The position numbers were made by a program, and so were the translations under genes. 10,906 nt of DNA from the NCBI GenBank assembly GCA_002297545.1, contig DBLZ01000096.1, positions 1,086 to 11,991 on the forward strand, written 5' to 3'. Numbering within the stretch: position 1 is the stretch's first letter; every line of letters begins with the position of its first letter. This document shows positions 1-7,417 of this stretch, piece by piece. The notes under the pieces were generated by a model that was given only the letters and a program-made list of their open reading frames with translations, made no database searches and had not been told where the DNA came from. Source of the DNA: Prevotellaceae bacterium UBA711 (lineage in GTDB: Bacteria > Bacteroidota > Bacteroidia > Bacteroidales > Bacteroidaceae).

Positions 1-17
1 TGTATGATTTTCATACA
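1..17. repeat. Short perfect inverted repeat at window edge
   Basis: The arms TGTATGA (1-7) and TCATACA (11-17) are perfect complements around a TTT loop. It could be the tail of an upstream terminator or an operator half. The window edge prevents seeing whether the arms extend. The rest of 18-131 holds no gene that I can support. Confidence 0.4.
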
Positions 18-67
18 ATCTTCGGCCCAACAGTGCACGGACCGATACAGGGCAAGGGTATTTTGCT

Positions 68-75
68 TATTTTTG
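68..75 (+). promoter_or_regulatory. Candidate -7 box for the permease gene
   Basis: TATTTTTG matches the Bacteroidota -7 consensus TAnnTTTG and lies 56 bp before the chosen ATG at 132. No TTTG is found about 20 bp upstream, so the -33 element is missing or degenerate. The site lies inside the longer reading frame that starts at 33, which supports the later start. A chance match in T-rich sequence cannot be excluded. Confidence 0.35.
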
Positions 76-131
76 CAACGTCAACACGCCACGCCACGAC
101 GTGTCATACCTTATATAATATAGACCAAGTT

Positions 132-2486
132 ATGAAATCGTACTTCGTATTCCTCTCCCGCAACAAGCTGTATGCGGCCATCCAGTTGTCCGGCCTGGCC
201 GTGACCATGGGATTCATCATCCTGCTCATATCATTCGCACGCACGGAATTCAGTGTCGGGCGCAACCAGTCCCTGTCGGACGAGATATACGTGGCGGGCA
301 GCGGCGATGACATCTGTCTGCCTGTGAATACGCCATCGCTGCTGTTTTCCGGCATGCCCGGAATACGCGACTGGGTACGCATAGGACCAGCAGCTTCAAT
401 GGACATCCGCCACAAGGATGACAGGCTCATGGCCAGGACCATGGCCGTGGACACGGCCTTCTTCAAGTTCTTCGACTACGAACTGCGCGGGACAGACCGC
501 CGCAGGGTCATGGCCGCTGCCGACGAGGTGATAGTGAGCGAGAGCTTTGCACGCAAGATGTTTCCAGGCAAAGACCCCGTAGGGCAGACCCTGACCGATG
601 CCGGAGGGCAGGCATTCACCGTCGTGGGAGTGACAGAAGACTTTGACGCAGACGACCTGTTCCCGCACGTGGATATGCTTACCTCCATGATGGCGGAGGA
701 GCAGAGATTCGGGCATGGCAATTTCCGTTTCGCCATATTTGTCAGGTTGGCCAACGGCGTAGCCCCGGAGGATGCCAAACAAAGTTTCTTGGAACAGGCC
801 ATGAAGCAGTGGGACGGCTGGCAGAGCGAGAAAGGCGAAGGATATACCTTCCTTTGGGGAGCTTCCATGACCCCGCTGAAGGACATCTACTTCTCTTCCA
901 TCAAAGGCGGAGCCGTACGCCACGGCAACCGCGATATGGTCGTGGCATTGGGGCTGATGGCGCTGGTGCTGCTGGTATCTGCGGTATTCAACTATATCAA
1001 CCTCACCCTGGCACAAGTGGGCAAGCGTGCCAAAGAGACGGCCACACGAAGGCTGCTGGGCGACACCATTCCAATGGTAGTGGGGCGGCATTTTGCCGAA
1101 GCCCTGCTATTTGTCCTCGGCAGCTTTGCCTGCGCCGGAATACTGGCACTGGTACTGAGGCCTTGGTTTGAAGGACTGGTAGACACCAGGGTATACTTCT
1201 TCGCCGACGTATGGACTGTACTCGGGACAGCTGTGCTGACGTTCTCCACCGCCTTTGTTGCCGGACTGCTGCCGGCGATGATAGTGTCCCGCTTCAAACC
1301 GATAGACGTCATGAAGGGCAGCTTCCGCTTCTACAACAGGAAGTGGCTCAGCCGCGTGTTCATAGTATTGCAGAACTGCATCAGCACCACATTGATTGCT
1401 ATAGGGCTGGCCATGGCCGTACAGATGCACCATCTGGACACCCTGCCCATGGGATACGATACGGAAGGCATAGTAGAGATACGTACGTTTGACCTATACA
1501 AACGTCTGGACGAACTTCAACCACTGGTCAACGCCCTGAAGGCCTTGCCCGAGGTGAAGGATGTGGGCAATGCCGCAACTCTGCCATACTCGTGCGAGTA
1601 CAACGGCGTGCACATACCGGACGGAAGCGGGGAAGCAACCCAAACGTCATGGATAAGCCAATCCCGCATGGACAGTACCAGCTTCAAAATGCTGGGCTTC
1701 GAGGTAGTTGAGCAGTACTGTGTCCCCGAGGAGGATTATTTGTGGATAAGCGAGGAGACGCGCAACCGCTATGGCGTATCGGCGGACAGGCCATACTTTG
1801 GCGGACAGGCCGGCAACGACCATAGGGTGTGCGGAGTAATAAAGGATTACCGCTCATGCGATGCCATGAAAAAACCCATGGACGATTCGCATGGCGTGGT
1901 GAAGGTGTTCAACAGCGGCAGATTCTCAGTCAGCCTGTTGGTGGAACTGCACAGGCTTGACAAGGCGAAGGCTGACGAGGCGTTGGCCAAAATCAAGGCA
2001 ATATGCGGCAAAGCGTCCGTGGAACTATGCGGCGTTGACAAAAACCTACGTGTAAGACGCCTGGTCGACGCCCTGGCCGAACCATTGGAGAAACAGCACA
2101 ACATCACCACACTGGTCCTGTGCTTCATGGGCATATCCGTGCTTATCTCCGCCCTGGGCATGTTGGGCATGTCCATCAGCTATACCGAGCAAAACAGCAA
2201 GCAGATAGCCCTGCGGCGCGTAATGGGCGCCACACTGGGCAATGCCGTGTGGGAGCTGGCACGCCCGTTCCTGCTCCTCTCGCTGCTAGCCGCCCTGATT
2301 GCCCTGCCCTTTGCCATCATGGCAATACAACGTTACCTAGAGGACTTCTACAACCGCATCGACTTCCCTTGGTGGATGGTGGCAATGTCGGTAGTGGCAT
2401 CACTGCTGATTTCTTTCGTCTCCGTCGTATGGCACTCGTTCACAGCGGCCAACCGCAACCCGGTGGAAAGCATACGCACCGAATAA
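132..2486 (+). CDS. MacB/FtsX-type ABC transporter permease
   Basis: The product is a 784-residue inner-membrane permease of the two-domain type common in Bacteroidota, related to MacB/FtsX. Eight hydrophobic segments are visible: about residues 14-36, 269-291, 321-343, 360-385, 409-431, 659-683, 713-733 and 748-768. Two large soluble regions (about 37-268 and 432-658) fit the periplasmic MacB_PCD-type domains. The family motif near the cytosolic loop occurs twice, as ETATRRLLGD after helix 2 and IALRRVMGAT after helix 6, so the protein is an internally duplicated permease. I chose the ATG at 132 because it gives MKSYFVFLSRNKLYAAIQ, the usual short cytosolic lead into helix 1. The upstream ATG at 33 would add 33 residues of uncharacteristic sequence and lies before the likely promoter at 68-75. 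Members of this family act with a separate ATPase in lipoprotein, peptide or drug export or in mechanotransmission. No ATPase is in the window and the substrate is unknown. Confidence 0.88.
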   Translation: MKSYFVFLSRNKLYAAIQLSGLAVTMGFIILLISFARTEFSVGRNQSLSDEIYVAGSGDDICLPVNTPSLLFSGMPGIRDWVRIGPAASMDIRHKDDRLMARTMAVDTAFFKFFDYELRGTDRRRVMAAADEVIVSESFARKMFPGKDPVGQTLTDAGGQAFTVVGVTEDFDADDLFPHVDMLTSMMAEEQRFGHGNFRFAIFVRLANGVAPEDAKQSFLEQAMKQWDGWQSEKGEGYTFLWGASMTPLKDIYFSSIKGGAVRHGNRDMVVALGLMALVLLVSAVFNYINLTLAQVGKRAKETATRRLLGDTIPMVVGRHFAEALLFVLGSFACAGILALVLRPWFEGLVDTRVYFFADVWTVLGTAVLTFSTAFVAGLLPAMIVSRFKPIDVMKGSFRFYNRKWLSRVFIVLQNCISTTLIAIGLAMAVQMHHLDTLPMGYDTEGIVEIRTFDLYKRLDELQPLVNALKALPEVKDVGNAATLPYSCEYNGVHIPDGSGEATQTSWISQSRMDSTSFKMLGFEVVEQYCVPEEDYLWISEETRNRYGVSADRPYFGGQAGNDHRVCGVIKDYRSCDAMKKPMDDSHGVVKVFNSGRFSVSLLVELHRLDKAKADEALAKIKAICGKASVELCGVDKNLRVRRLVDALAEPLEKQHNITTLVLCFMGISVLISALGMLGMSISYTEQNSKQIALRRVMGATLGNAVWELARPFLLLSLLAALIALPFAIMAIQRYLEDFYNRIDFPWWMVAMSVVASLLISFVSVVWHSFTAANRNPVESIRTE

Positions 2487-2572
2487 ACGCACGGGCAAGG
2501 ACACCATAGAGGAAAAAGGGAATATCCTACCGCGTTTAGAGTTTTCCCCGCGCCAGATATGCCAAATGCAGC

Positions 2573-2580
2573 TATCTTTG
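2573..2580 (+). promoter_or_regulatory. -7 promoter box of the lipoprotein gene
   Basis: TATCTTTG is an exact TAnnTTTG match, 35 bp before the ATG at 2616, giving a 5' leader of roughly 30 nt. No clear TTTG lies at the -33 position. The site falls within a longer reading frame that could start at 2559, which argues for the start at 2616. Confidence 0.55.
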
Positions 2581-2615
2581 TCCATCATAACATTAACCTA
2601 ATCCTACACAGACTT

Positions 2616-2966
2616 ATGACGACAAGGACACTATTCAAAGGAGTATGCGGCGTAGTGACCGCAATGGCATTAGCGGCATGTAGCGGCACCAGCATCGAGG
2701 GCAAGTGGGTGGAACCCGTGCCCGGCATGGAGAAGATGGAACAGGGCATCTGCCTGGAGCAGGGCGGCAAGGCCTCATCCATCAACATGGCCACGCTGCA
2801 GTACGAAGCATGGGTGAAGCAGGGTGACAAGTTGCTCCTCTCCGGCCAAAGCATCGGCAACGGCCAGACCATCGTCTTCACAGACACGATGACCATAGAA
2901 AAACTCACCGACACGGAGTTGGTGCTGAGACATGGTGAGATGACCATCAACTATCACAGGCAGTAG
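2616..2966 (+). CDS. Lipocalin-like outer-membrane lipoprotein
   Basis: The product is a small 116-residue lipoprotein. The N-terminus MTTRTLFKGVCGVVTAMA is a lipoprotein signal peptide ending in the lipobox LAAC, with the lipidated cysteine at residue 22. No Asp follows it, so outer-membrane sorting is plausible. The mature part begins IEGKWVEPVPGME and contains the stretch SIGNGQTIVF. These GxW and beta-strand-rich features resemble the lipocalin-like domain of small Bacteroidota lipoproteins, whose ligand is unknown. The ATG at 2616 was preferred over 2559 because it places the signal peptide at the terminus and lies downstream of a TATCTTTG promoter box. The gene is probably monocistronic: its own promoter lies upstream and a strong hairpin follows before convergent aspS. 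The lipoprotein call is firm; the lipocalin assignment is family resemblance only. Confidence 0.78.
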   Translation: MTTRTLFKGVCGVVTAMALAACSGTSIEGKWVEPVPGMEKMEQGICLEQGGKASSINMATLQYEAWVKQGDKLLLSGQSIGNGQTIVFTDTMTIEKLTDTELVLRHGEMTINYHRQ

Positions 2967-3010
2967 CTCCCCCGACCGACCGGACAGACGCTCCGGACTG
3001 CCTGACGACA

Positions 3011-3058
3011 AAAGCCATGGGCAAGCTCCCCGACATACGGAGGCTTGCCCATGGCTTT
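3011..3058. terminator. Bidirectional terminator hairpin between convergent genes
   Basis: The arms 3011-3026 (AAAGCCATGGGCAAGC) and 3043-3058 form a perfect 16-bp stem around a 16-nt loop. The stem ends in AAA on one side and TTT on the other, so a short U tract is available in both directions. It sits 44 bp after the lipoprotein stop and 27 bp after the aspS stop, as expected for a shared terminator. Confidence 0.85.
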
Positions 3059-3085
3059 ATCGTGTGCTATGTGTAGTGTGTACGC

Positions 3086-4894
3086 TTATGCGTTTTGCGC
3101 TGCACCCGCGGGCAGATTGACGCTGATGCACAGTTCGTCCATCTGCTTCTGATCGATGATGCCTGGAGCGTCCAACATAACATCGCGACCACTGTTGTTC
3201 TTGGGGAAGGCAATAACGTCGCGGATGCTGTCCAACTCGGCAAACAAACTGACGAAGCGGTCCAAACCATAGGCCAGACCTCCGTGAGGGGGCGCACCGT
3301 ACTTGAAGGCGTTCATCAGGAAGCCAAACTTCTGCTGTGCCTGCTCTGGCGTGAAGCCAAGTATCTCGAATATCTTCTGCTGCAACTTGGCATCGTGGAT
3401 ACGGATGCTGCCACCGCCTACCTCCACACCGTTGACCACCATGTCATAGGCATTGGCACGCACCTTGGCCGGATCGGTGTCCAAGAGGGGTATATCCTCG
3501 GGCTTGGGAGATGTGAACGGATGGTGCATGGCCATGAGGCGCTGCTCCTCGTCGCTCCACTCGTACATGGGGAAGTCCACCACCCAAAGGCATGAGAACT
3601 TGTCCCTCGGACGCAATCCCATACGCTGTCCCATCTCCAGGCGCAGCTCGCTCAACTGCTTGCGTACCTTCATGGCGTCGTCGCCGGACAGGATAAGTAT
3701 GAGGTCGCCGGGCTGTGCATTCATCCTCTCCTTCAGCACCGCAAGGGTGTCCTGGCCGTAGAACTTGTCCACGCTGCTCTTGACATTACCGTCCTGCTCC
3801 ACGCGGGCATATACCAATCCCTTGGCCCCTATCTGCGGACGCTTGACGAAGTCGGTCAGCTGGTCCAACTGCTTGCGGGTGAGCACTGCCTGGCCCTCGC
3901 AGCAGATGGCGCCTATGTACTGGGCAGAATCGAACACGGCGAAGCCCTGGGGGAAGATGCTCTCCACTATCTCGCTGGAAGCATTGTCCTGCTGCATGTT
4001 CTTCAGTTCCACGAACTTCATGCCGAAACGAGTATCAGGTTTATCGCTGCCATAGTACTTCATGGCATCGGCCCATGCCATGCGCGGCAAGGCTGGTATG
4101 TCTATTCCCTTCAACTCCTTGAACAGATGGCGAGCCATACCCTCGAACATTTGCAGGATGTCTTCCTGCTCTACAAAAGACATCTCGCAGTCTATCTGCG
4201 TAAATTCGGGTTGACGGTCGGCACGAAGGTCTTCATCCCTGAAGCACTTTACTATCTGGAAGTAGCGGTCCATGCCTGCCACCATGAGCAACTGCTTTAG
4301 AGTCTGAGGGCTTTGAGGCAGGGCATAGAACTGCCCGGGATTCATGCGTGAGGGCACAACGAAGTCGCGTGCACCCTCGGGAGTAGAGTTGACCAGGACG
4401 GGCGTTTCTATCTCCAGGAAGCCCTGTCGGTCCAGGTAACGGCGCACCTCGAAAGCAAACCTGTGCCTCAACTCCAGGTTCTTACGCACACAGGGACGGC
4501 GCAGATCCAGATAGCGGTACTTCATGCGAATGTCATCACCGCCGTCGCTCTGCTCCTCGATGGTGAAGGGAGGAGTCAGTGACTCGTTGATGATGTTCAA
4601 CTCGGACACCATTATCTCCACCTCGCCCGTGGACAGGTTCTTGTTCTTGGAGTAACGCTCCACCACCTTACCCTTGGCCTGAATGACATACTCGCGGCCC
4701 AGCTTGCCAGCCTTGGCCTTCAACTCATCACTGCAGTCCTCGGCAAAGGCGAGCTGGGTTATACCATAACGGTCACGCAGGTCTACAAATGTCAGTGCAC
4801 CTAAATTGTGTACGCTTTGTACCCATCCGGCCAGGACAACTTCCTCGCCTACGTTGGCGAGACGTAGCTCACCACAGTTCTTTGTTCTAAACAT
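3086..4894 (-). CDS. aspS: Aspartyl-tRNA synthetase
   Basis: This is a complete 602-residue class IIb synthetase that charges tRNA-Asp with aspartate in the cytosol. The order of parts is canonical for the bacterial type: an N-terminal OB-fold anticodon-binding domain (about 1-105, with GWVQSVHNLG and VDLRDRYG), the catalytic core from about 130, the bacterial GAD insertion (about 280-410), and the C-terminal half of the core. Motif 2 is FRDEDLRADRQPEFTQID at 218-235. Motif 3 is GGLAYGLDR at 538-546, and QSPQTLKQ lies at 194-201. Residue 31 is Leu, matching the discriminating E. coli-type enzyme rather than the His of non-discriminating AspRS; this is an inference from one position. The ATG at 4894 gives the normal MFRTKNCGEL start. 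No consensus TAnnTTTG box was seen in the 120 bp upstream. The gene is isolated from the upstream tRNA by a terminator and from the downstream lipoprotein by a bidirectional hairpin. Confidence 0.98.
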   Translation of the reverse strand: MFRTKNCGELRLANVGEEVVLAGWVQSVHNLGALTFVDLRDRYGITQLAFAEDCSDELKAKAGKLGREYVIQAKGKVVERYSKNKNLSTGEVEIMVSELNIINESLTPPFTIEEQSDGGDDIRMKYRYLDLRRPCVRKNLELRHRFAFEVRRYLDRQGFLEIETPVLVNSTPEGARDFVVPSRMNPGQFYALPQSPQTLKQLLMVAGMDRYFQIVKCFRDEDLRADRQPEFTQIDCEMSFVEQEDILQMFEGMARHLFKELKGIDIPALPRMAWADAMKYYGSDKPDTRFGMKFVELKNMQQDNASSEIVESIFPQGFAVFDSAQYIGAICCEGQAVLTRKQLDQLTDFVKRPQIGAKGLVYARVEQDGNVKSSVDKFYGQDTLAVLKERMNAQPGDLILILSGDDAMKVRKQLSELRLEMGQRMGLRPRDKFSCLWVVDFPMYEWSDEEQRLMAMHHPFTSPKPEDIPLLDTDPAKVRANAYDMVVNGVEVGGGSIRIHDAKLQQKIFEILGFTPEQAQQKFGFLMNAFKYGAPPHGGLAYGLDRFVSLFAELDSIRDVIAFPKNNSGRDVMLDAPGIIDQKQMDELCISVNLPAGAAQNA

Positions 4895-5014
4895 ACTATC
4901 GTGTATTATCTATCTTTCTCGTCTCGCGTGTCTTTCTCGCGCGTATTATATTATTATAGTGCAACGCCTGCACCTGCTTCCACAGAGCTATCCCCATGCC
5001 AGCATTGGCAACGC

Positions 5015-5046
5015 AAAAGGGATGACCTTGTGAGGTCATCCCTTTT
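5015..5046 (-). terminator. Intrinsic terminator of tRNA-Lys
   Basis: A perfect 13-bp stem (AAAAGGGATGACC at 5015-5027 with its complement at 5034-5046) encloses a 6-nt loop and ends in a TTTT run when read on the - strand. It begins 7 bp after the tRNA 3' end and stops transcription before aspS. The stem is A/T-flanked on both sides, so it could also act on the other strand. Confidence 0.82.
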
Positions 5047-5052
5047 ATGAAG

Positions 5053-5125
5053 TACGCCCTCAGGGGCTCGAACCCTGGACCCATTGATTAAGAGTCAATT
5101 GCTCTACCAACTGAGCTAAGGACGC
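5053..5125 (-). tRNA. tRNA-Lys, anticodon CTT
   Basis: A 73-nt cloverleaf folds without gaps on the - strand. The acceptor stem GCGTCCT pairs with AGGGCGT through a terminal G-U. The D stem is GCTC/GAGC with loop AGTTGGTA, and the anticodon stem is ATTGA/TCAAT around loop CTCTTAA. The T stem is CAGGG/CCCTG around TTCGAGC, and the discriminator base is A. Anticodon CTT reads the AAG lysine codon. The 3' CCA is not encoded, as is usual in Bacteroidota, and would be added by CCA transferase. It has a promoter at 5147-5178 and a terminator at 5015-5046. Confidence 0.97.
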
Positions 5126-5146
5126 ATCGTTTTGTTTTTCCGAGTG

Positions 5147-5178
5147 CAAAGGTACGGACTTTATGCGGAATGACCAAA
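5147..5178 (-). promoter_or_regulatory. Promoter of tRNA-Lys (-33/-7 Bacteroidota type)
   Basis: On the - strand, TTTG (5178-5175) is followed after exactly 20 bp by TACCTTTG (5154-5147), which matches the Bacteroidota sigma-ABfr consensus. The -7 box ends 21 bp before the first tRNA base, leaving a leader of about 10-15 nt. The element lies just 25 bp beyond the stop codon of the upstream hydrolase gene. Confidence 0.8.
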
Positions 5179-5202
5179 CATTTGGGCGGTTTTTTATTGC
5201 TG

Positions 5203-6015
5203 CTACGTCATATTTTCTAAAACAAACACCTCACTTGCCTGTTTACGCTTCAATACATCGAGTTTGAAGTCCACACCGGCTACCAGCCCGTAATCGCGCA
5301 GAACCGACTCGTAAGTCTTCCGGGCCAGTTCGGGATGATTGTTTTCTTCACTCAAGTGACATAACCAGACGTGTCTGAGCGCAGGCGAAGCATGCTCCGC
5401 TATCAACCGTGCGCTGTCGGCGTTGGACAAATGTCCGCGGCCGCTGCGTATCCTGCCTTTCAAGTATGCAGGATACGGACCGTCCATGAGCATGCTCACA
5501 TCGTGATTGGACTCAAGTACTATGTAATTGGCGGCCGACACCTCACGCTGTATATCTTCGGTCACGTGCCCCACATCGGTTATCACCAGGAATATCTCTC
5601 CGTCGGTCTCTATCCTGTAGCCCACACAATCACTACTATCATGGGGCACGCCAAATGGGGTGACCCTCATGTCCCCAATCTGCGTGGTCTGCAACTTCCG
5701 TATGATGAGTATATCGTCCGGGGTCAGTTTCTGCGTCACACAATAGTTACGGTTGATGCCGCGGTGCACCTCCTCAGTAGCATACACCGGCAGATTATAG
5801 TCATGAGCCAAATTACCTACGGACTTGATATGGTCTGCATGATCGTGGGTAATAAATACGGCGTCGATGTCCGCAAGCTGCAGTCCCTTCTCCTTCAGGC
5901 CGTGTTTGAGAGTTCTCATCCCCACGCCGGCATCCACCAGAATACGGGTCTTCTCCGTGGCGAGATAATAGCAATTGCCACTGCTGCTGCTGCCAAAGGA
6001 GATGAATTTAAGCAT
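5203..6015 (-). CDS. YycJ/WalJ-type metallo-beta-lactamase-fold hydrolase
   Basis: The product is a 270-residue cytosolic MBL-fold protein, the normal length for the YycJ (WalJ) family, some members of which are reported to be nucleases acting on DNA. The N-terminal stretch FISFGSSSSGNCYYL is the family signature. The metal-binding motif is complete: THDHADH gives H57, H59, D61 and H62. Further candidate ligands are H125 (GVPHDSSD), D147 (ITDVGHV) and H220 (WLCHLSEENN). ESNHD (168-172) and GRGHLSN (193-198) are also family features. No signal peptide or membrane segment is present. A TTTG-20 bp-TATCTTTG promoter lies directly upstream, leaving a leader of only about 12 nt and no clear Shine-Dalgarno. 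No convincing terminator follows, so transcripts may run into the tRNA-Lys gene. The fold and family are secure. The substrate is inferred from the family and there is no walK/walR context here. Confidence 0.92.
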   Translation of the reverse strand: MLKFISFGSSSSGNCYYLATEKTRILVDAGVGMRTLKHGLKEKGLQLADIDAVFITHDHADHIKSVGNLAHDYNLPVYATEEVHRGINRNYCVTQKLTPDDILIIRKLQTTQIGDMRVTPFGVPHDSSDCVGYRIETDGEIFLVITDVGHVTEDIQREVSAANYIVLESNHDVSMLMDGPYPAYLKGRIRSGRGHLSNADSARLIAEHASPALRHVWLCHLSEENNHPELARKTYESVLRDYGLVAGVDFKLDVLKRKQASEVFVLENMT

Positions 6016-6034
6016 ACGTTTCTATTTTGAGATA

Positions 6035-6066
6035 CAAAGATATGAAATCTATGCCGTACTCCCAAA
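6035..6066 (-). promoter_or_regulatory. Promoter of the MBL-fold hydrolase gene
   Basis: On the - strand, TTTG (6066-6063) and TATCTTTG (6042-6035) are separated by exactly 20 bp, the same geometry as the tRNA-Lys promoter. The -7 box ends 19 bp before the ATG at 6015, so the mRNA leader is very short. Confidence 0.78.
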
Positions 6067-6176
6067 GCACGCATGTATAAATAACCTTAAATTCCCGCAT
6101 GACACACGTATGTACGCAGCATGGCGGTAATGGTGGCACTATTTATATATAAGGTATAGGCAGGACATTGGACATG

Positions 6177-7349
6177 TCAGTCCATGCGGTTGCGGTAGTC
6201 CTCGTAAGTAAACTCCCTAAGCATCTCGTGCGTACCGTCGGCACGCAGAATGGTGAGGGCGGGATGATGGATGCCGTTGAACATGCTGGTCTTTACCGTT
6301 GTATAGTGTATCATGTCCTCGAAGTAGATACGCTCGCCTATCTGCAACTGATGATCAAAGCGCCAACTGCTGAGGAAGTCACCGCTCAGGCACGAGTTGG
6401 CTCCCAGGCGATAGACATAGCCGCCATGGTCATCGGCCGAGGTTACCATGCCCTCGGGGTCCTCTATGGTGTCTGCGCCACGCACGGCAGGCCAGTAAGG
6501 CATTTCCAGACAGTCGGGCATGTGGCACGTGAATGAGACATCCAGGATGGCAGTACGTATGCCATGGTTCTCCACGATGTCAACCACAGAAGCCACCAGC
6601 GGGCCAGTCTGCCAGGCAAAAGCCGAACCGGGCTCCAGTATGATGTGCAGATGAGGATAGCGCTGCCTGAGGCCTTGTATAGTCTCGATGAGAAGCGGGA
6701 TGTTGTAGCCCTGCCTTGTCATCAGATGACCACCGCCAAGGTTGAGCCACTTCAGCTGAAGGAACCATCGGCCAAAGCGTTGCTCTATGTATTGCAGATT
6801 GTCTGCCAAGTCCTCTGCACTGCTTTCGCAATGGCAATGGCAATGGAAGCCCTCTATACCCGCAGGCAATTGCTCCGGCAAGTCCATAGCCATGGCACCG
6901 AAACGTGATCCCGGGGCCGTGGGATTGTACAAAGCCGTCTCTATGTGCGAATGCTCCGGATTGACGCGCAAGCCACATGTAATTCTGCGTTCCGCATCAT
7001 GCTCCTTGTTCCACTGCTCCACGGCAGGAAAGAAACGAAAGTATTGGGCAAGACTGTTGAACGTGATGTACGAGGAGCAACGGAGTATCTCCTGGAAGGT
7101 ATCCTCTGTGTAGGCCGGACTGTAGGTGTGCGCCGGACTGCCAAACTCCTCGTATGCCAGACGCGCCTCGTATGGACTGCTGGCGGTAGTGTGCGATATG
7201 TACTCGCGGAATATGGGGAACGTCTTCCAAAGGGCAAAAGCCTTGAAGGCCAGAATGATCTCTGCCCCACTCTCGCGGGCCACTTCCTTAATGAGCGAAA
7301 GGTTGCGACGCAGCAACCTTTCCTCCATCATATAATACGGTGTCTTCAC
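6177..7349 (-). CDS. nspC: Carboxynorspermidine/carboxyspermidine decarboxylase, GTG start
   Basis: This is a PLP-dependent fold-III decarboxylase that converts carboxyspermidine (or carboxynorspermidine) to spermidine (or norspermidine), the last step of the dehydrogenase/decarboxylase polyamine route used by many gut Bacteroidota. With the GTG at 7349 it has 390 residues, close to the family length. Visible signatures are ILAFKAFALW with the PLP lysine K36, GFHCHCHCES (167-176), LNLGGGH (202-208), LEPGSAF (238-244), CHMPDCLEMPY (275-285) and GANSCLSGDF with catalytic C320. The C-terminus EFTYEDYRNRMD is typical. No in-frame ATG gives the conserved TPYY strand. The nearest ATG further upstream would add about 65 unlike residues overlapping the preceding gene, and the next internal ATG cuts the strand off. 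The start is therefore GTG or a 5' frameshift. It is 68 bp after the PCMD-type gene on the same strand, so cotranscription is likely. The partner dehydrogenase is not in the window. Confidence 0.93.
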   Translation of the reverse strand: MKTPYYMMEERLLRRNLSLIKEVARESGAEIILAFKAFALWKTFPIFREYISHTTASSPYEARLAYEEFGSPAHTYSPAYTEDTFQEILRCSSYITFNSLAQYFRFFPAVEQWNKEHDAERRITCGLRVNPEHSHIETALYNPTAPGSRFGAMAMDLPEQLPAGIEGFHCHCHCESSAEDLADNLQYIEQRFGRWFLQLKWLNLGGGHLMTRQGYNIPLLIETIQGLRQRYPHLHIILEPGSAFAWQTGPLVASVVDIVENHGIRTAILDVSFTCHMPDCLEMPYWPAVRGADTIEDPEGMVTSADDHGGYVYRLGANSCLSGDFLSSWRFDHQLQIGERIYFEDMIHYTTVKTSMFNGIHHPALTILRADGTHEMLREFTYEDYRNRMD

Positions 7350-7417
7350 TGTCTGTTGATTTATGCCATCCTCACTCTGTGGCGTTCCGTCGCCACGTGC
7401 ATCGTTCCTTCCATCGC

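Noticed and set aside
396..1091. 231-codon - strand open frame inside the permease gene
   Set aside because: His/Gly-rich translation without family features, wholly inside a well-supported membrane protein gene.
2511..2547. Possible terminator after the permease gene (GGAAAA with TTTTCC)
   Set aside because: The arms are only about 6 bp and A/T-rich, with a loop of about 25 nt and no T tract after the stem.
6016..6176. Gap between nspC and the MBL gene, including TTATATATAA (6143-6152) and GACATGTC (6171-6178)
   Set aside because: These short palindromes are expected by chance in such sequence. Apart from the hydrolase promoter I see no gene, RNA or terminator here.
6829..6846. Tandem 6-bp repeat (CAATGG units)
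   Set aside because: It encodes the HCHCHC stretch that is conserved in NspC proteins, so it reflects protein constraint and is not a microsatellite.
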